The position numbers and the translations under genes are program-made. A DNA stretch of 64,000 bases from NCBI GenBank assembly GCA_942491885.1, contig CALOCQ010000008.1, positions 682,001 to 746,000 of the forward strand, in the 5' to 3' direction. This document shows positions 32,729 through 41,723 of this stretch, one piece after another (position 1 is the first letter of the stretch; each line of letters begins with the position of its first letter). The notes beneath the pieces are model-generated. The model did no database searches, had not been told where the DNA came from, and saw only the letters and a program-made list of their open reading frames with translations. The stretch is from CALBPI01 sp942491885. GTDB lineage: Bacteria; Pseudomonadota; Gammaproteobacteria; Steroidobacterales; Woeseiaceae.

Positions 32729-35191
32729 CTAAAAAGCATTGCCAATTGTAAACTGAAATCTTTCGACCTCGTCGCCGTAAAAGCGATCGTTGCCGGCATA
32801 ATCATTCAACGGATACGCGTAACTGAACCTGAACAAGCCCAGCGGAGCCAGCCACTCGACGGCAAGCCCGACGGACTGCTTCAGATTGTCCTTGTCGAAG
32901 CCGTAGTCGACCAGCTTTTCGCCGAGACGGTCCGTGAAGCGAAGTTCGCTGTTCGCGAAAACATTACCGATATCGTAAAACAACGCTGCCCGACCGCGCC
33001 CCTGGAAACGCTCCGGAATCGGCAGGATCAGCTCAGCCTGCGCGTTGACCAGAATGTTGCCACCATAGGGACGACCAAAGCTGTCACGCGGTCCCAGATC
33101 AAATTCGCTGAAACCACGCACCGAACCTGGCCCGCCCGTGCGGAAAAGCTTGTAAGGCGGTACCGCGGTCGTATCGCCGAGCCCTTCGCCGAACGCGAGC
33201 TCTGAAGACAGCGAAACCGTCCACTGCCCGCCGAGCGGAATCAATTTAAGCCCGTCATAGCGCGCGGTCCAATACTCGATATCCGAGCCCGGCACGGCGT
33301 AAGCGAACGACACGCGGTGACGTGTGCCCCGGCTCGCAAACAAGGCGCGGTTGCGGCTATCGAAAGACCAACCTGCCACCAGCTCATACGCATCGAACTC
33401 ACTGGTGTAGACGGTTAGCGAGCCTCCGAAGAATCCGCCGTCGACGCCCTCGGTGACTTGCGCATTACCGTTCGCAACAATCCAGTCGATCGCCTGCTGC
33501 GTACTTAGACCTTCGGTCGCCACCAAACGCGAACGCTGATACGCACCGCCGAGACTGATGCTCTGAAATTCCGAGATCGGATAGCTGTACTCGAGCGCTG
33601 CCGTCAACGTCTCGGTGGATAGGTCGGATGAAGACTCGTTGAACTGTTTAAAACTGCGAAACGACAACGATGCCGTGCGGCGTATACCGTCCATCGTGAT
33701 GTACGGATCAGTATGTGACAGGCTGTAGACGTTCTGGAACCGGCTGGAGTTAATCTCGGCACTGATACGGTTGCCCGTACCCATAAAGTTTGTGTGCGTG
33801 AAGTTGCCGTTAAGCAGCAGCTTTTGCGTTTCCGAATAGCCAAGACCGCCACCGAACTGCCCGGGTAATCCGTATTCCAGGTCGAAGTTCACATCGACCT
33901 GATCGGGACTGCCGGGTACTGGTACCGTCTTGTAATCGACCGATTCAAGATAAGGCAGTCGTTGCAAACGAATTTTCGAACGATCCAGCAGCTGGTTAGA
34001 CAGGTAAGCGCCTTCCATCTGTCGGATCTCGCGTCTCAGCACCTCATCCGATACCTGATCGATGCCGTCGAAATTAATATTCCGCACATACATACGGTTG
34101 TTCGGCTCAATGAAAACCGTCACGTCGACAGTCTTTTTGTCGCGATCAAGTTCCGGCATAAAATCAATATTGGCTTCTGCATAGCCATCTGCGCCAAGAC
34201 GCAGCGCCATCAGCTCGGTTGTCTGCGTGAGCAGGCGTTGATTAAAAATCTCGCCGGGCTTGGCAAGCACCAGCGGCAACAAATTTTCTTCCGGTACAAC
34301 CATCTTGCCGGCGATCTTGACGTCGGAAAACGTATACACATCCCCCTCAGACACGTTCACCGTAATAAAAACGTCTTTGCGGTCGGGCGAGATCGCGACC
34401 TGCGTCGACGTTACGCGGAAGTCGGCATAGCCACGATCGAGATAATACGAACTCAGCGTCTCGAGGTCGCCGGTCAGTGCCTCTTTCGAATAGCGGTCGT
34501 CCTGTCGGATCCACGACAGCCAGTTAGGCATCTTCAGCTCGAACTGCGAGACCAGCTCATCGTCCGGGAACACATCATTACCAACGACGTTTATCTGGCG
34601 GATCTTGGCTCGCTCGCCTTCCTTCACTTCAATGAAGATGGCAACAGCATTGTTCGGGCGATCCTCCACACGTGTATCGACAGACACACCGTACTTGCCG
34701 CGACTGTAGTACTGCTCGATCAGGAATTGGGTGACCTCATCGAGAACAGACCGGTCAAACGTCTTGCCACGCGCCAGGCCAACACCGCGCAGGGAATCAC
34801 GCAGGTCTTCGGTCTTGATGTCTTTGTTGCCCTCAATGTCGAACGACTCGATCGACGGACGTTCTTTGACAACAATGACCAGCGTGCTGCCGTCACGACG
34901 CAACTCAACATCGTCGAACAGGCCTTCGCGATACAGCGCGCGCAAGGCTTCGCGAACGCGCACCTCATCGACAACGTCACCAATATTGATTGGCAGGTAG
35001 TTGAACACCGTACCCTCTGCAATACGCTGCAATCCCTCTACCCGCATGTTGCGGACTTCGAATGATTCGGCAACTGCAGATCCGGCAAGTACCAACATGA
35101 CCAGCATGGCACTTAAACGGCGCACGGCGGAAAAACCACGAACGCGCATTAGCCGTACGGAGCATTGGTCAGTAACAGAGAATGAGTTCAT
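32729..35191 (-). CDS. bamA: Outer-membrane protein assembly factor BamA
   Basis: Essential barrel that inserts other beta-barrel proteins into the outer membrane. The 820-residue precursor has a signal peptide ending GSAVA before ESFEVRNM, five POTRA repeats (about residues 44-440) and a 16-strand Omp85 barrel with the VRGF motif in GGPGSVRGFSEFDLG and a terminal phenylalanine (TIGNAF). The ATG at 35191 gives 14 residues ahead of the compact signal peptide that starts at the ATG at 35149; either may be used. It lies between rseP (24-bp gap) and skp, probably under the candidate sigma-E promoter before rseP. Confidence 0.98.
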   Translation of the reverse strand: MNSFSVTDQCSVRLMRVRGFSAVRRLSAMLVMLVLAGSAVAESFEVRNMRVEGLQRIAEGTVFNYLPINIGDVVDEVRVREALRALYREGLFDDVELRRDGSTLVIVVKERPSIESFDIEGNKDIKTEDLRDSLRGVGLARGKTFDRSVLDEVTQFLIEQYYSRGKYGVSVDTRVEDRPNNAVAIFIEVKEGERAKIRQINVVGNDVFPDDELVSQFELKMPNWLSWIRQDDRYSKEALTGDLETLSSYYLDRGYADFRVTSTQVAISPDRKDVFITVNVSEGDVYTFSDVKIAGKMVVPEENLLPLVLAKPGEIFNQRLLTQTTELMALRLGADGYAEANIDFMPELDRDKKTVDVTVFIEPNNRMYVRNINFDGIDQVSDEVLRREIRQMEGAYLSNQLLDRSKIRLQRLPYLESVDYKTVPVPGSPDQVDVNFDLEYGLPGQFGGGLGYSETQKLLLNGNFTHTNFMGTGNRISAEINSSRFQNVYSLSHTDPYITMDGIRRTASLSFRSFKQFNESSSDLSTETLTAALEYSYPISEFQSISLGGAYQRSRLVATEGLSTQQAIDWIVANGNAQVTEGVDGGFFGGSLTVYTSEFDAYELVAGWSFDSRNRALFASRGTRHRVSFAYAVPGSDIEYWTARYDGLKLIPLGGQWTVSLSSELAFGEGLGDTTAVPPYKLFRTGGPGSVRGFSEFDLGPRDSFGRPYGGNILVNAQAELILPIPERFQGRGRAALFYDIGNVFANSELRFTDRLGEKLVDYGFDKDNLKQSVGLAVEWLAPLGLFRFSYAYPLNDYAGNDRFYGDEVERFQFTIGNAF

Positions 35192-35215
35192 ATATGTTCT
35201 TTAGCCTGAGCCTGG

Positions 35216-36580
35216 TCAGCTTAGAAAGCGCTCGACGATGCGCGCAATGTCATTATAAAACGCGAGGCTCATCACCCCCAACAGCAAGAATATCCCGATC
35301 TGCTGTCCGGCCATTTGCCATCTTTCGTTCAGCGGTTTGCCGGTCAGACCTTCGACGGACTGATAGATGATCTGCCCGCCATCCAGCATCGGGATCGGCA
35401 GCAGATTCAGCACGCCAAGACTGACGCTGACCAGTGCCAGAAAGTCGAGAAAATCGATCGCGCCACGGCTCAGCGTAAAGCCTGCATATTCCGCGATATT
35501 GATCGGGCCGCTGATGTTCTTTGTCGACACCGAACCCGTCACCATGCGCCCGAACATCTCCAGCGTAAACCCGATCAGGTCACCGGTCTTGACGACCGCC
35601 GCCGGCAGCGCAGCGACAAGACCGTAGCGCTTCTTGGTGTAAAGGTTGTCGGGAAGCTGATCGGTATTGATGATACCGACCTGCGCCACTTGCTCGCCAT
35701 TATCATCAACCAGGCGTGGCGTAACGTCGATAAACGTGTCGCCCGTGTCGCGCCGGATCTGCATCAGCATCGGCTCCACATCGCGCTCGCGAATATTGGC
35801 AACAATGTCGTTCCATGTAGCCACCGGAACCGCATCAATCGATGTGATCCGATCGCCGGGGCGTATACCAGCCAGATCCGCAGCTGAGCCGGCTACGACC
35901 TCACCGACAACCGCGCGCGGCGCCCACGGCCGAAAACCAAGCCCCTCAAATAACTTACCCGGCTCGGCAAGCCTTGCCGTATCGCGACTGGTTTCAATGA
36001 CCACGTCGAAAGGCGCACGACCTTCACGTTCAACGGTCAGCGGAATGCGCGCATCGTCAACCAATTCGTCAACAAGAATCTGCAGACCACCTTGCCAGCT
36101 CTCTATCGAACGACCACCCACCGCCGCGATCACGTCGCCATATTTCAGCCCGGCACGCGCCGCAGGCGAATCATCACTGACCTCGCCAACCACCGGTCGG
36201 GTAACATCCATGCCCGCAACAAAAATGATCCAGTAGGCAAGCACCGCAAAGGCGAAGTTGAATGCAGGCCCGGCCAATAGAACGGCGATGCGTTGCCACA
36301 CAGGCTGCGCATTGAAACTGCGTGCACGATCCGCTTCGGCAACCTCGCCTTCGCGCTCATCGAGCATCTTGACATAGCCACCCAGCGGCAACGCGCTGAT
36401 GCAGTATTCGGTTTGGTCCTTGCCGGCGCGACGCATCCAGATCGGCTTGCCGAAACCGACAGAAAAGCGCAACACCTTTATCCCGCAAAGTCGTGCGACC
36501 AGGTAGTGACCCAATTCGTGTATGGCAACCAGCAAGCTGATCGTTAAGATCAGCGCCAGAGCATAGTTGATAATTGTCAT
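35216..36580 (-). CDS. rseP: Site-2 zinc metalloprotease RseP
   Basis: Intramembrane protease that makes the second cut in RseA and so frees sigma-E. The zinc motif HELGH is at residues 21-25, the second metal-site motif is in NLLPIPMLDGG near the C-terminus, and two PDZ domains lie between (about 110-300). Length 454 residues. I chose the ATG at 36580 because GGAGGG lies 5 bases upstream; the GTG at 36586 leaves no room for a ribosome site. In most gammaproteobacteria dxr lies between cdsA and rseP; here only 142 non-coding bases separate them. Confidence 0.97.
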   Translation of the reverse strand: MTIINYALALILTISLLVAIHELGHYLVARLCGIKVLRFSVGFGKPIWMRRAGKDQTEYCISALPLGGYVKMLDEREGEVAEADRARSFNAQPVWQRIAVLLAGPAFNFAFAVLAYWIIFVAGMDVTRPVVGEVSDDSPAARAGLKYGDVIAAVGGRSIESWQGGLQILVDELVDDARIPLTVEREGRAPFDVVIETSRDTARLAEPGKLFEGLGFRPWAPRAVVGEVVAGSAADLAGIRPGDRITSIDAVPVATWNDIVANIRERDVEPMLMQIRRDTGDTFIDVTPRLVDDNGEQVAQVGIINTDQLPDNLYTKKRYGLVAALPAAVVKTGDLIGFTLEMFGRMVTGSVSTKNISGPINIAEYAGFTLSRGAIDFLDFLALVSVSLGVLNLLPIPMLDGGQIIYQSVEGLTGKPLNERWQMAGQQIGIFLLLGVMSLAFYNDIARIVERFLS

Positions 36581-36618
36581 TGCCACCCTCCATGCCTATT
36601 CGCTGCGCCGCTCCGGAT

Positions 36619-36646
36619 ACAGACCGCGTTCATGCCACTTCGTTCC
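36619..36646 (-). promoter_or_regulatory. Candidate sigma-E promoter ahead of rseP-bamA-skp-lpx
   Basis: On the minus strand GGAACGA (36640-36646) and TCTGT (36619-36623) are separated by 16 bases, the same spacing as in the rpoE candidate. Sigma-E promoters upstream of rseP and bamA are known in E. coli. The -35 differs from GGAACTT at its last two bases, so this is weaker than the rpoE match. Confidence 0.4.
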
Positions 36647-36722
36647 CGACCCGGCACAGGGCAAAAACGCATGCCCGCCTTGCAGCTTGGGCCGCGTTGA
36701 CTGAACAAAGGCTGAACGGTGA

Positions 36723-37535
36723 TCACCATACGCCATGCCCCATCACGATACCGGCAACGAACAGTGGCGCGCCCGCACTGATGCTGTCTATTCGGTCCAA
36801 CACGCCACCGTGACCGGGAAACAGCACGCCGCTGTCTTTCAACCCAGCTTCGCGCTTAAACAGGCTGATAACCAGGTCACCAACAATTGAGATCGCGGCG
36901 GTCGCCACACACAAGGGCACGATGCGGAACCAGGCAAGCGAGAACAACTCGCTGCCGATAAACCCGACCAGGGCCGCCGCTGCAAGCCCGCCACCCACAC
37001 CTGCCCAGGTCTTGTTCGGGCTCACCGAAGGCGCGAGCTTGCGCCGTCCGAACGTGCGACCCGCGAAGTAGGCACCGACATCGGCACCCCAAATGACGAC
37101 CAGCACAAAAAGCAGTAATGCCGGCCCGGTGATGTTGCCGGTTGCGGGGTAACGCACGAGCGCATACAAAGCGAGAAACGCCGGCAGCAGCGTCAGGGGG
37201 CCCGCTATCAGCGTCAGCAGGCGCGGTATCCGCAGCGGATACATGATCACGAGTACAAACGCGGCTAACCACCAGGCACCGGCAACAGCCAGCAAGGGCA
37301 TCGTGTAGCTCGCGGGCTCTGCCAGCCACATCGCAAGACAACCTGCCGCGATCATCGCGACATACAGCAATCGCGGTGCGATAGCGTTCAATCGGACTAA
37401 ATTGCCCCACTCCCATGCCCCGGCCAGAACGACGGCAAAAATCACCGGCACAACGGCCGCGGGCGGCAACGCAAACAACACCAATAAGATAAGTGCCAGC
37501 GCAACGACTGCAGTCAATATGCGAGCACCCAGCAA
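36723..37535 (-). CDS. cdsA: Phosphatidate cytidylyltransferase
   Basis: Makes CDP-diacylglycerol, the precursor of all phospholipids, using CTP. The 270-residue protein has about seven to eight membrane helices and the CDP-alcohol signature at the C-terminal side, SLFKREAGLKDSG then LFPGHGGVLDRIDS. No ATG fits; translation probably starts at TTG 37535, 3 bases after the uppS stop, with AGAGG about 10 bases ahead. It is followed by the non-coding gap where dxr would be expected. Confidence 0.96.
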   Translation of the reverse strand: MLGARILTAVVALALILLVLFALPPAAVVPVIFAVVLAGAWEWGNLVRLNAIAPRLLYVAMIAAGCLAMWLAEPASYTMPLLAVAGAWWLAAFVLVIMYPLRIPRLLTLIAGPLTLLPAFLALYALVRYPATGNITGPALLLFVLVVIWGADVGAYFAGRTFGRRKLAPSVSPNKTWAGVGGGLAAAALVGFIGSELFSLAWFRIVPLCVATAAISIVGDLVISLFKREAGLKDSGVLFPGHGGVLDRIDSISAGAPLFVAGIVMGHGVW

Positions 37536-37537
37536 AG

Positions 37538-38293
37538 CTAGCCGACCTCTTCTTTCGCCAACTGATCGACACGCCCGAAGCGGCGGCTTCTGCTCGCGTA
37601 GAAATCAAGCGCCTGCGCCAACACATCGGCGTCGAAGTCCGGCCACAACACATCGCTAAAATGCAGCTCGGCGTAGGCCAGGTGCCACAACAGGAAATTA
37701 CTGATGCGCTTCTCGCCGCCGGTGCGAATCATCAAATCGGGATCCGGGCAATCGCCCAGTGACAATGCTTCCGATAGCGCCGCCTCGTCCAATTCGCCGA
37801 CATCGAGCGAACCATCCTGAACGCGACCGGCAAGTTGCTTGCAGGCCGCTACGATGTCCCAACGCCCGCCGTAGCCAACCGCGATCTGCAACGACAGTCC
37901 GCCGTTATCGGCGGTCAACTTCTCCGCATCAAGCATGCCGGTGCGCAGACGATCCGAGAGGCGCGACAAGTCGCCGATAAAACGCAGCCGCACGTTGTTG
38001 TCATGCAACTCAGCTACCTCGCGCTGCAAAGCATCGAGAAACAGCTTCATCAAGCCGACAACTTCTTCCTGCGGACGGGACCAGTTCTCGCTCGAAAACG
38101 CGAATAGCGTGAGATAGTCGATGCCAATTTCGCCACAGCGGCGCACCACGGCGCGAACGGCTTTCACCCCGGCGCGGTGCCCAAGATGGCGCGGCATTGC
38201 GCGTTTGCGCGCCCAGCGGCCATTACCGTCCATGACCACGGCAATATGCCGCGGCAGATTCTGGTTTTTCGTTGTGCTGTCCTGCTCCGACAT
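37538..38293 (-). CDS. uppS: Undecaprenyl diphosphate synthase
   Basis: Extends farnesyl diphosphate with eight isopentenyl units to form the C55 lipid carrier for peptidoglycan and LPS. The 251-residue protein has the catalytic aspartate in VVMDGNGRWA (Asp22), then FAFSSENWSRP and DLMIRTGGEKRISNFLLW. The ATG at 38293 is used rather than the preceding TTG. Its presence shows that isoprenoid precursors are needed, although the MEP-pathway genes that often neighbour it are absent here. Confidence 0.97.
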   Translation of the reverse strand: MSEQDSTTKNQNLPRHIAVVMDGNGRWARKRAMPRHLGHRAGVKAVRAVVRRCGEIGIDYLTLFAFSSENWSRPQEEVVGLMKLFLDALQREVAELHDNNVRLRFIGDLSRLSDRLRTGMLDAEKLTADNGGLSLQIAVGYGGRWDIVAACKQLAGRVQDGSLDVGELDEAALSEALSLGDCPDPDLMIRTGGEKRISNFLLWHLAYAELHFSDVLWPDFDADVLAQALDFYASRSRRFGRVDQLAKEEVG

Positions 38294-38305
38294 CAACGCA
38301 CTCGT

Positions 38306-38863
38306 TCAGAATTCCATCAGCTCGGTTTCTTTCTCGGCAAGCACTGCGTCGATCGCGGCAACATGCTTGTCGGTCAGCGTCTGCACACTTTCTGCGGCCC
38401 GACGCTCATCATCCTCGCCAACTTCTTTTTCTTTAAGAAGATCTTTGAAATCACTCAATGCGTCGCGGCGAATGTTACGCACCGCAATCCGGCCGTTCTC
38501 GGCTTCATTGCGCACGACACGGATCATGTCCTTGCGTCGCTCTTCGGTCAGCGGTGGCAGCGGCACACGAATAACCGTTCCCGCGGTCGCCGGGTTCAGT
38601 CCGAGGTCAGAATTCATGATCGCCTTCTCGACAACCTGCACCATCGCTTTCTCGAACGGTGTAACCACCAGCGTGCGTGAGTCTTCGACGCCGACATTGC
38701 CGACCTGATTCAGCGGCACTTCGGTACCGTAGTACTCGACCGTAATATGGTCGAGCAGGCTTGTATGCGCCCGCCCGGTTCTCAATTTCGTGAGTTCGTT
38801 GCGCAGCGCATCCACGCTCTTGCCCATACGTACATCAGCGTCTTTTTTTATTTCTTCCAGCAT
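38306..38863 (-). CDS. frr: Ribosome recycling factor
   Basis: Splits post-termination ribosomes together with EF-G. The 185-residue protein matches the family throughout: MGKSVDALRNELTKLRTGRAH, LNQVGNVGVEDSRTLVVTPF, RVPLPPLTEERRKD and the C-terminal charged helix. It lies between pyrH (19-bp gap) and uppS, the standard order. Confidence 0.98.
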   Translation of the reverse strand: MLEEIKKDADVRMGKSVDALRNELTKLRTGRAHTSLLDHITVEYYGTEVPLNQVGNVGVEDSRTLVVTPFEKAMVQVVEKAIMNSDLGLNPATAGTVIRVPLPPLTEERRKDMIRVVRNEAENGRIAVRNIRRDALSDFKDLLKEKEVGEDDERRAAESVQTLTDKHVAAIDAVLAEKETELMEF

Positions 38864-38882
38864 CAGTAATCCTCTGCAACGA

Positions 38883-39608
38883 TTACGCAGTTACTAACGA
38901 GCCAAGCGGCTCGCCGTTAACGACCCGCACCAGCGCTCCCGGCTCTGTCATGTCGAATACACGCAACGGCACATGGTTATCGCGACACATGACGATCGCT
39001 GTCGCATCCATGACATTCAGCCGATCAGCAAGCACGCGGTCGAAGGTCACCTCCGGAAGCTGCACGGCATCCGGATTGGTCATCGGATCGCTGTCAAAAA
39101 CGCCGTTGACCTTGGTTGCCTTAAGCATCAGGTCGGCGCCGATTTCGATCGCGCGCAGACTCGCCGCGGTATCGGTCGTAAAGAACGGGTTGCCGGTGCC
39201 GGCCGCTAACACGACGACACGACCCTTCTCGAGATGTCTGATCGCACGGCGACGAATGTAGTCTTCGCAGACGTCATTGATCGCCAGTGCAGACATGACG
39301 CGCGCATAAGTGTCATGGCGTTCGAGCGCGTCCTGAAGGGCCAGCGCATTCATTACGGTGGCCAGCATGCCCATGTGATCGCCTGTTACCCGATCCATGC
39401 CGGCACGCGCCAGGCCCGCACCACGGAAAATATTGCCGCCACCGATGACAATCGCTACTTCGACGCCTTTGCGCACGACCTCAGCGATTTCGCCAGCGAT
39501 ACGACCGATTATTTTCGGATCAATACCGTACTTGAGGTCACCCATAAGTGCCTCACCGCTGAGCTTCAGCAATATTCTGCTGTTCTTGGGCTCATCGGAT
39601 TCAGTCAT
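38883..39608 (-). CDS. pyrH: Uridylate kinase
   Basis: Phosphorylates UMP to UDP; regulated by GTP and UTP in the family. The 241-residue protein has RILLKLSGEALMG, VAIVIGGGNIFRG, DHMGMLATVMNALAL and AAGTGNPFFTTDTAASLRA, all diagnostic. The ATG at 39608 has an excellent AGGGGA ribosome site 6-7 bases upstream; the frame extends 65 codons further without likeness. It follows tsf by 97 bases. Confidence 0.97.
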   Translation of the reverse strand: MTESDEPKNSRILLKLSGEALMGDLKYGIDPKIIGRIAGEIAEVVRKGVEVAIVIGGGNIFRGAGLARAGMDRVTGDHMGMLATVMNALALQDALERHDTYARVMSALAINDVCEDYIRRRAIRHLEKGRVVVLAAGTGNPFFTTDTAASLRAIEIGADLMLKATKVNGVFDSDPMTNPDAVQLPEVTFDRVLADRLNVMDATAIVMCRDNHVPLRVFDMTEPGALVRVVNGEPLGSLVTA

Positions 39609-39705
39609 GCTCGGTCCCCTCGCAATAGCCGCCAACCGGGACGGTGACGGGGCACCAAGTGTAACCCACCGGCGCCCGCGCGTATGCCGTCTTCTACCCC
39701 GAAAA

Positions 39706-40593
39706 TCAGCCCTGGCCGCTGCCTTTGGCAACCTGCGCCATGACTTCCTCGACGAAGTTGTCTTCCTTCTTCTCGATACCCTCACCGACTTCGTAGCGCA
39801 CAAAACCGGTTACTTCGGCACCGGCGCTCTTCAGAAGCTTACCGACCGTGGTATCGGGGTCTTTGACGAAGGGCTGTCCAACCAGCGTGATTTCAGCCAG
39901 GTACTTGCGCATACGGCCATCGACCATCTTTTCGATGATTTCGGCCGGCTTGCCGGAACCTTTGGCCTGCTCGATCAGAATCGCGCGCTCGCCGTCCAGC
40001 GTCTCCTGCGGCACGCTGCTTTCGTCGATGCACATTGGCGAAGATGCAGCGATATGCATGGCCAGATCCTTACCCAGCTCCTCATCGCCGCCCGTGTGGA
40101 CGACCAGAGAGCCAATACGGGCGTTGTGCGTGTAGATACCGACGTTTGCGCCGGCAACTTCGAGCACCTCGAACCGACGTACACCGATGTTCTCACCGAT
40201 CTTGGCAATCAATGCCGCACGCGCTTCTTCAAGCGTGGAGCCACTGTCTGTCGTCAATGCCATTAACGCAGCGACATCCGCGGGTCGCGACTTGCCGATC
40301 AGCGTCGCGACTTCGTTCGCGAAGGTGATGAAGTTGTCGTCGTTGGCGACAAAGTCCGTTTCGCAATTGACTTCAACGATCACGGCGGCATCTGCCACCT
40401 GATCAATGACGATGCGGCCTTCGGCGGCGACGCGCCCGGCTTTTTTGTCGGCTTTAGCCTGACCGGACTCGCGTAGCAGCACTGCCGCCGCGTCCATATC
40501 ACCGTCGGCCTCGACCAACGCCTTCTTACATTCCATCATGCCTACGCCGGTGCGCTCGCGTAGTTCCTTAACCATTGCTGCTGTAATAGCCAT
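39706..40593 (-). CDS. tsf: Translation elongation factor Ts
   Basis: Nucleotide exchange factor for EF-Tu. The 295-residue protein has MVKELRERTGVGMMECKKAL (UBA-like N-terminus), the TDFVA core motif in VNCETDFVANDDNF, and the coiled-coil and C-terminal modules. An AGAGGAA ribosome site precedes the ATG at 40593. It follows rpsB by 92 bases, which contain a strong hairpin. Confidence 0.98.
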   Translation of the reverse strand: MAITAAMVKELRERTGVGMMECKKALVEADGDMDAAAVLLRESGQAKADKKAGRVAAEGRIVIDQVADAAVIVEVNCETDFVANDDNFITFANEVATLIGKSRPADVAALMALTTDSGSTLEEARAALIAKIGENIGVRRFEVLEVAGANVGIYTHNARIGSLVVHTGGDEELGKDLAMHIAASSPMCIDESSVPQETLDGERAILIEQAKGSGKPAEIIEKMVDGRMRKYLAEITLVGQPFVKDPDTTVGKLLKSAGAEVTGFVRYEVGEGIEKKEDNFVEEVMAQVAKGSGQG

Positions 40594-40621
40594 GATTATT
40601 CCTCTTCTATAAGTATTGAGC

Positions 40622-40638
40622 GGGCGCTACCAGCGCCC
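40622..40638 (-). terminator. Hairpin between rpsB and tsf (possible attenuator)
   Basis: GGGCGC (40622-40627) and GCGCCC (40633-40638) form a perfect 6-bp stem with a 5-base loop between the rpsB stop and the tsf start. No T-run follows, so full termination is unlikely. Partial termination between rpsB and tsf is known in E. coli and could set the S2 to EF-Ts ratio here too. Confidence 0.4.
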
Positions 40639-40685
40639 AACCTGAATGGGACCGCCCAGCCACGTAACCGTGACCGGGCGTGTGC

Positions 40686-41699
40686 TTACTTGTCGGCGTC
40701 GTCCGCTTTAGCAGCGGCAGGAGCCGGCTCTGCAGCTTCCGCAGGCGCTGCAGCTTCTGCTTCGGCTGCTGGAGCTGCTTCGGCTGGAGCTGCTTCGGCT
40801 GGTGCTGCTTCGGCTAGTGCAGCCTCGGCTGGTGCAGCTTCCGCCTCAGCTTTCGGCTCAGCTTTCGCCTCATCATCCGCTTTGACAGGCTTCTTAGCGG
40901 CCGTTTTCTTCTTGGCCGGCGCCTTCTTGCGCGCGGGCTTGGCCGGCGCGGCCTTGCGAACGTTACCTTCGTCATCCAACTCGACGAAATCGTCATCACC
41001 CAGCGCCGCCTCAGGCGACGAAGCGCGGCCTTCGAGGATGGCGTCGGCGATTGCCGTGGCGTAGAGGCTGATGGCGCGCATGGCGTCATCGTTGCCCGGT
41101 ATCACGTAGTCGACACCGTCTGGCGCGCAGTTGGTATCAACCACGGCAACAACCGGAATTCCGAGCTTGCGTGCCTCGTCAATAGCGATCTTCTCGTGAC
41201 CAACGTCGACGATGAACAGCGCATCAGGCAGACCGCCCATGTCCTTGATACCGCCGAGACTGCGATGGAGCTTTTCTCTCTCGCGATCGAGATTGAGAAT
41301 CTCTTTCTTGGTCAGCGACTCGACGATCTCACCTTCGTGCAGCGTTTCGAGTTCTTTCAGTCGCTTGATAGACTGCTTGATCGTCTTGAAGTTGGTCAGC
41401 ATGCCGCCGAGCCAGCGATAGTTAACAAACGGCATTCCGCAGCGTTCGGCTTCTTTGCCGATCGTCTCGCGCGCGGAGCGCTTGGTACCGACGAACATCA
41501 CGGTACCGCCATCGGCCGCCATGCTGCCGACATACGCCAGCGCTTCGCGGAACAACGGAAGTGTCCGTTCCAGGTTTACAATATGAATCTTGTTGCGATC
41601 GCCGAAAATGAAGGGTGCCATTTTCGGGTTCCAGTAACGGGTCTGGTGTCCAAAATGGACGCCCGCCTCAAGCATCTGGCGCATAGTCACGTCAGCCAT
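40686..41699 (-). CDS. rpsB: 30S ribosomal protein S2 with long low-complexity C-terminal tail
   Basis: S2 binds near S1 at the mRNA exit side of the small subunit. The first roughly 230 residues match the family (MRQMLEAGVHFGHQTRYWNP, RWLGGMLTNFKTI, DALFIVDVGHEKIA, PVVAVVDTNCAPDGVDYVIP). The protein is 337 residues where E. coli has 241: the extra about 90-100 residues are a Lys/Ala/Pro block (residues about 255-275) followed by an Ala/Glu/Pro tail, part of it coded by a 15-bp tandem repeat. The ATG at 41699 has GAGGAGA upstream. A structured leader precedes it. Confidence 0.97.
   Translation of the reverse strand: MADVTMRQMLEAGVHFGHQTRYWNPKMAPFIFGDRNKIHIVNLERTLPLFREALAYVGSMAADGGTVMFVGTKRSARETIGKEAERCGMPFVNYRWLGGMLTNFKTIKQSIKRLKELETLHEGEIVESLTKKEILNLDREREKLHRSLGGIKDMGGLPDALFIVDVGHEKIAIDEARKLGIPVVAVVDTNCAPDGVDYVIPGNDDAMRAISLYATAIADAILEGRASSPEAALGDDDFVELDDEGNVRKAAPAKPARKKAPAKKKTAAKKPVKADDEAKAEPKAEAEAAPAEAALAEAAPAEAAPAEAAPAAEAEAAAPAEAAEPAPAAAKADDADK
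40774..40848. repeat. 15-bp tandem repeat inside rpsB
   Basis: Five units of 15 bases; units at 40774, 40789 and 40804 are nearly identical (GCTGCTTCGGCTGGW form) and the last two are more diverged. On the coding strand each unit gives a five-residue Ala/Glu/Ala/Pro block, so gain or loss of a unit keeps the frame. It lies in the non-conserved S2 tail. Confidence 0.85.
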
Positions 41700-41723
41700 G
41701 ATATCTCCTCGGGTTAAGCCTCC

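Noticed and set aside
40774..40848. CRISPR-like repeats
   Set aside because: Units are directly adjacent, 15 bases long and in-frame coding within rpsB; there are no spacers.
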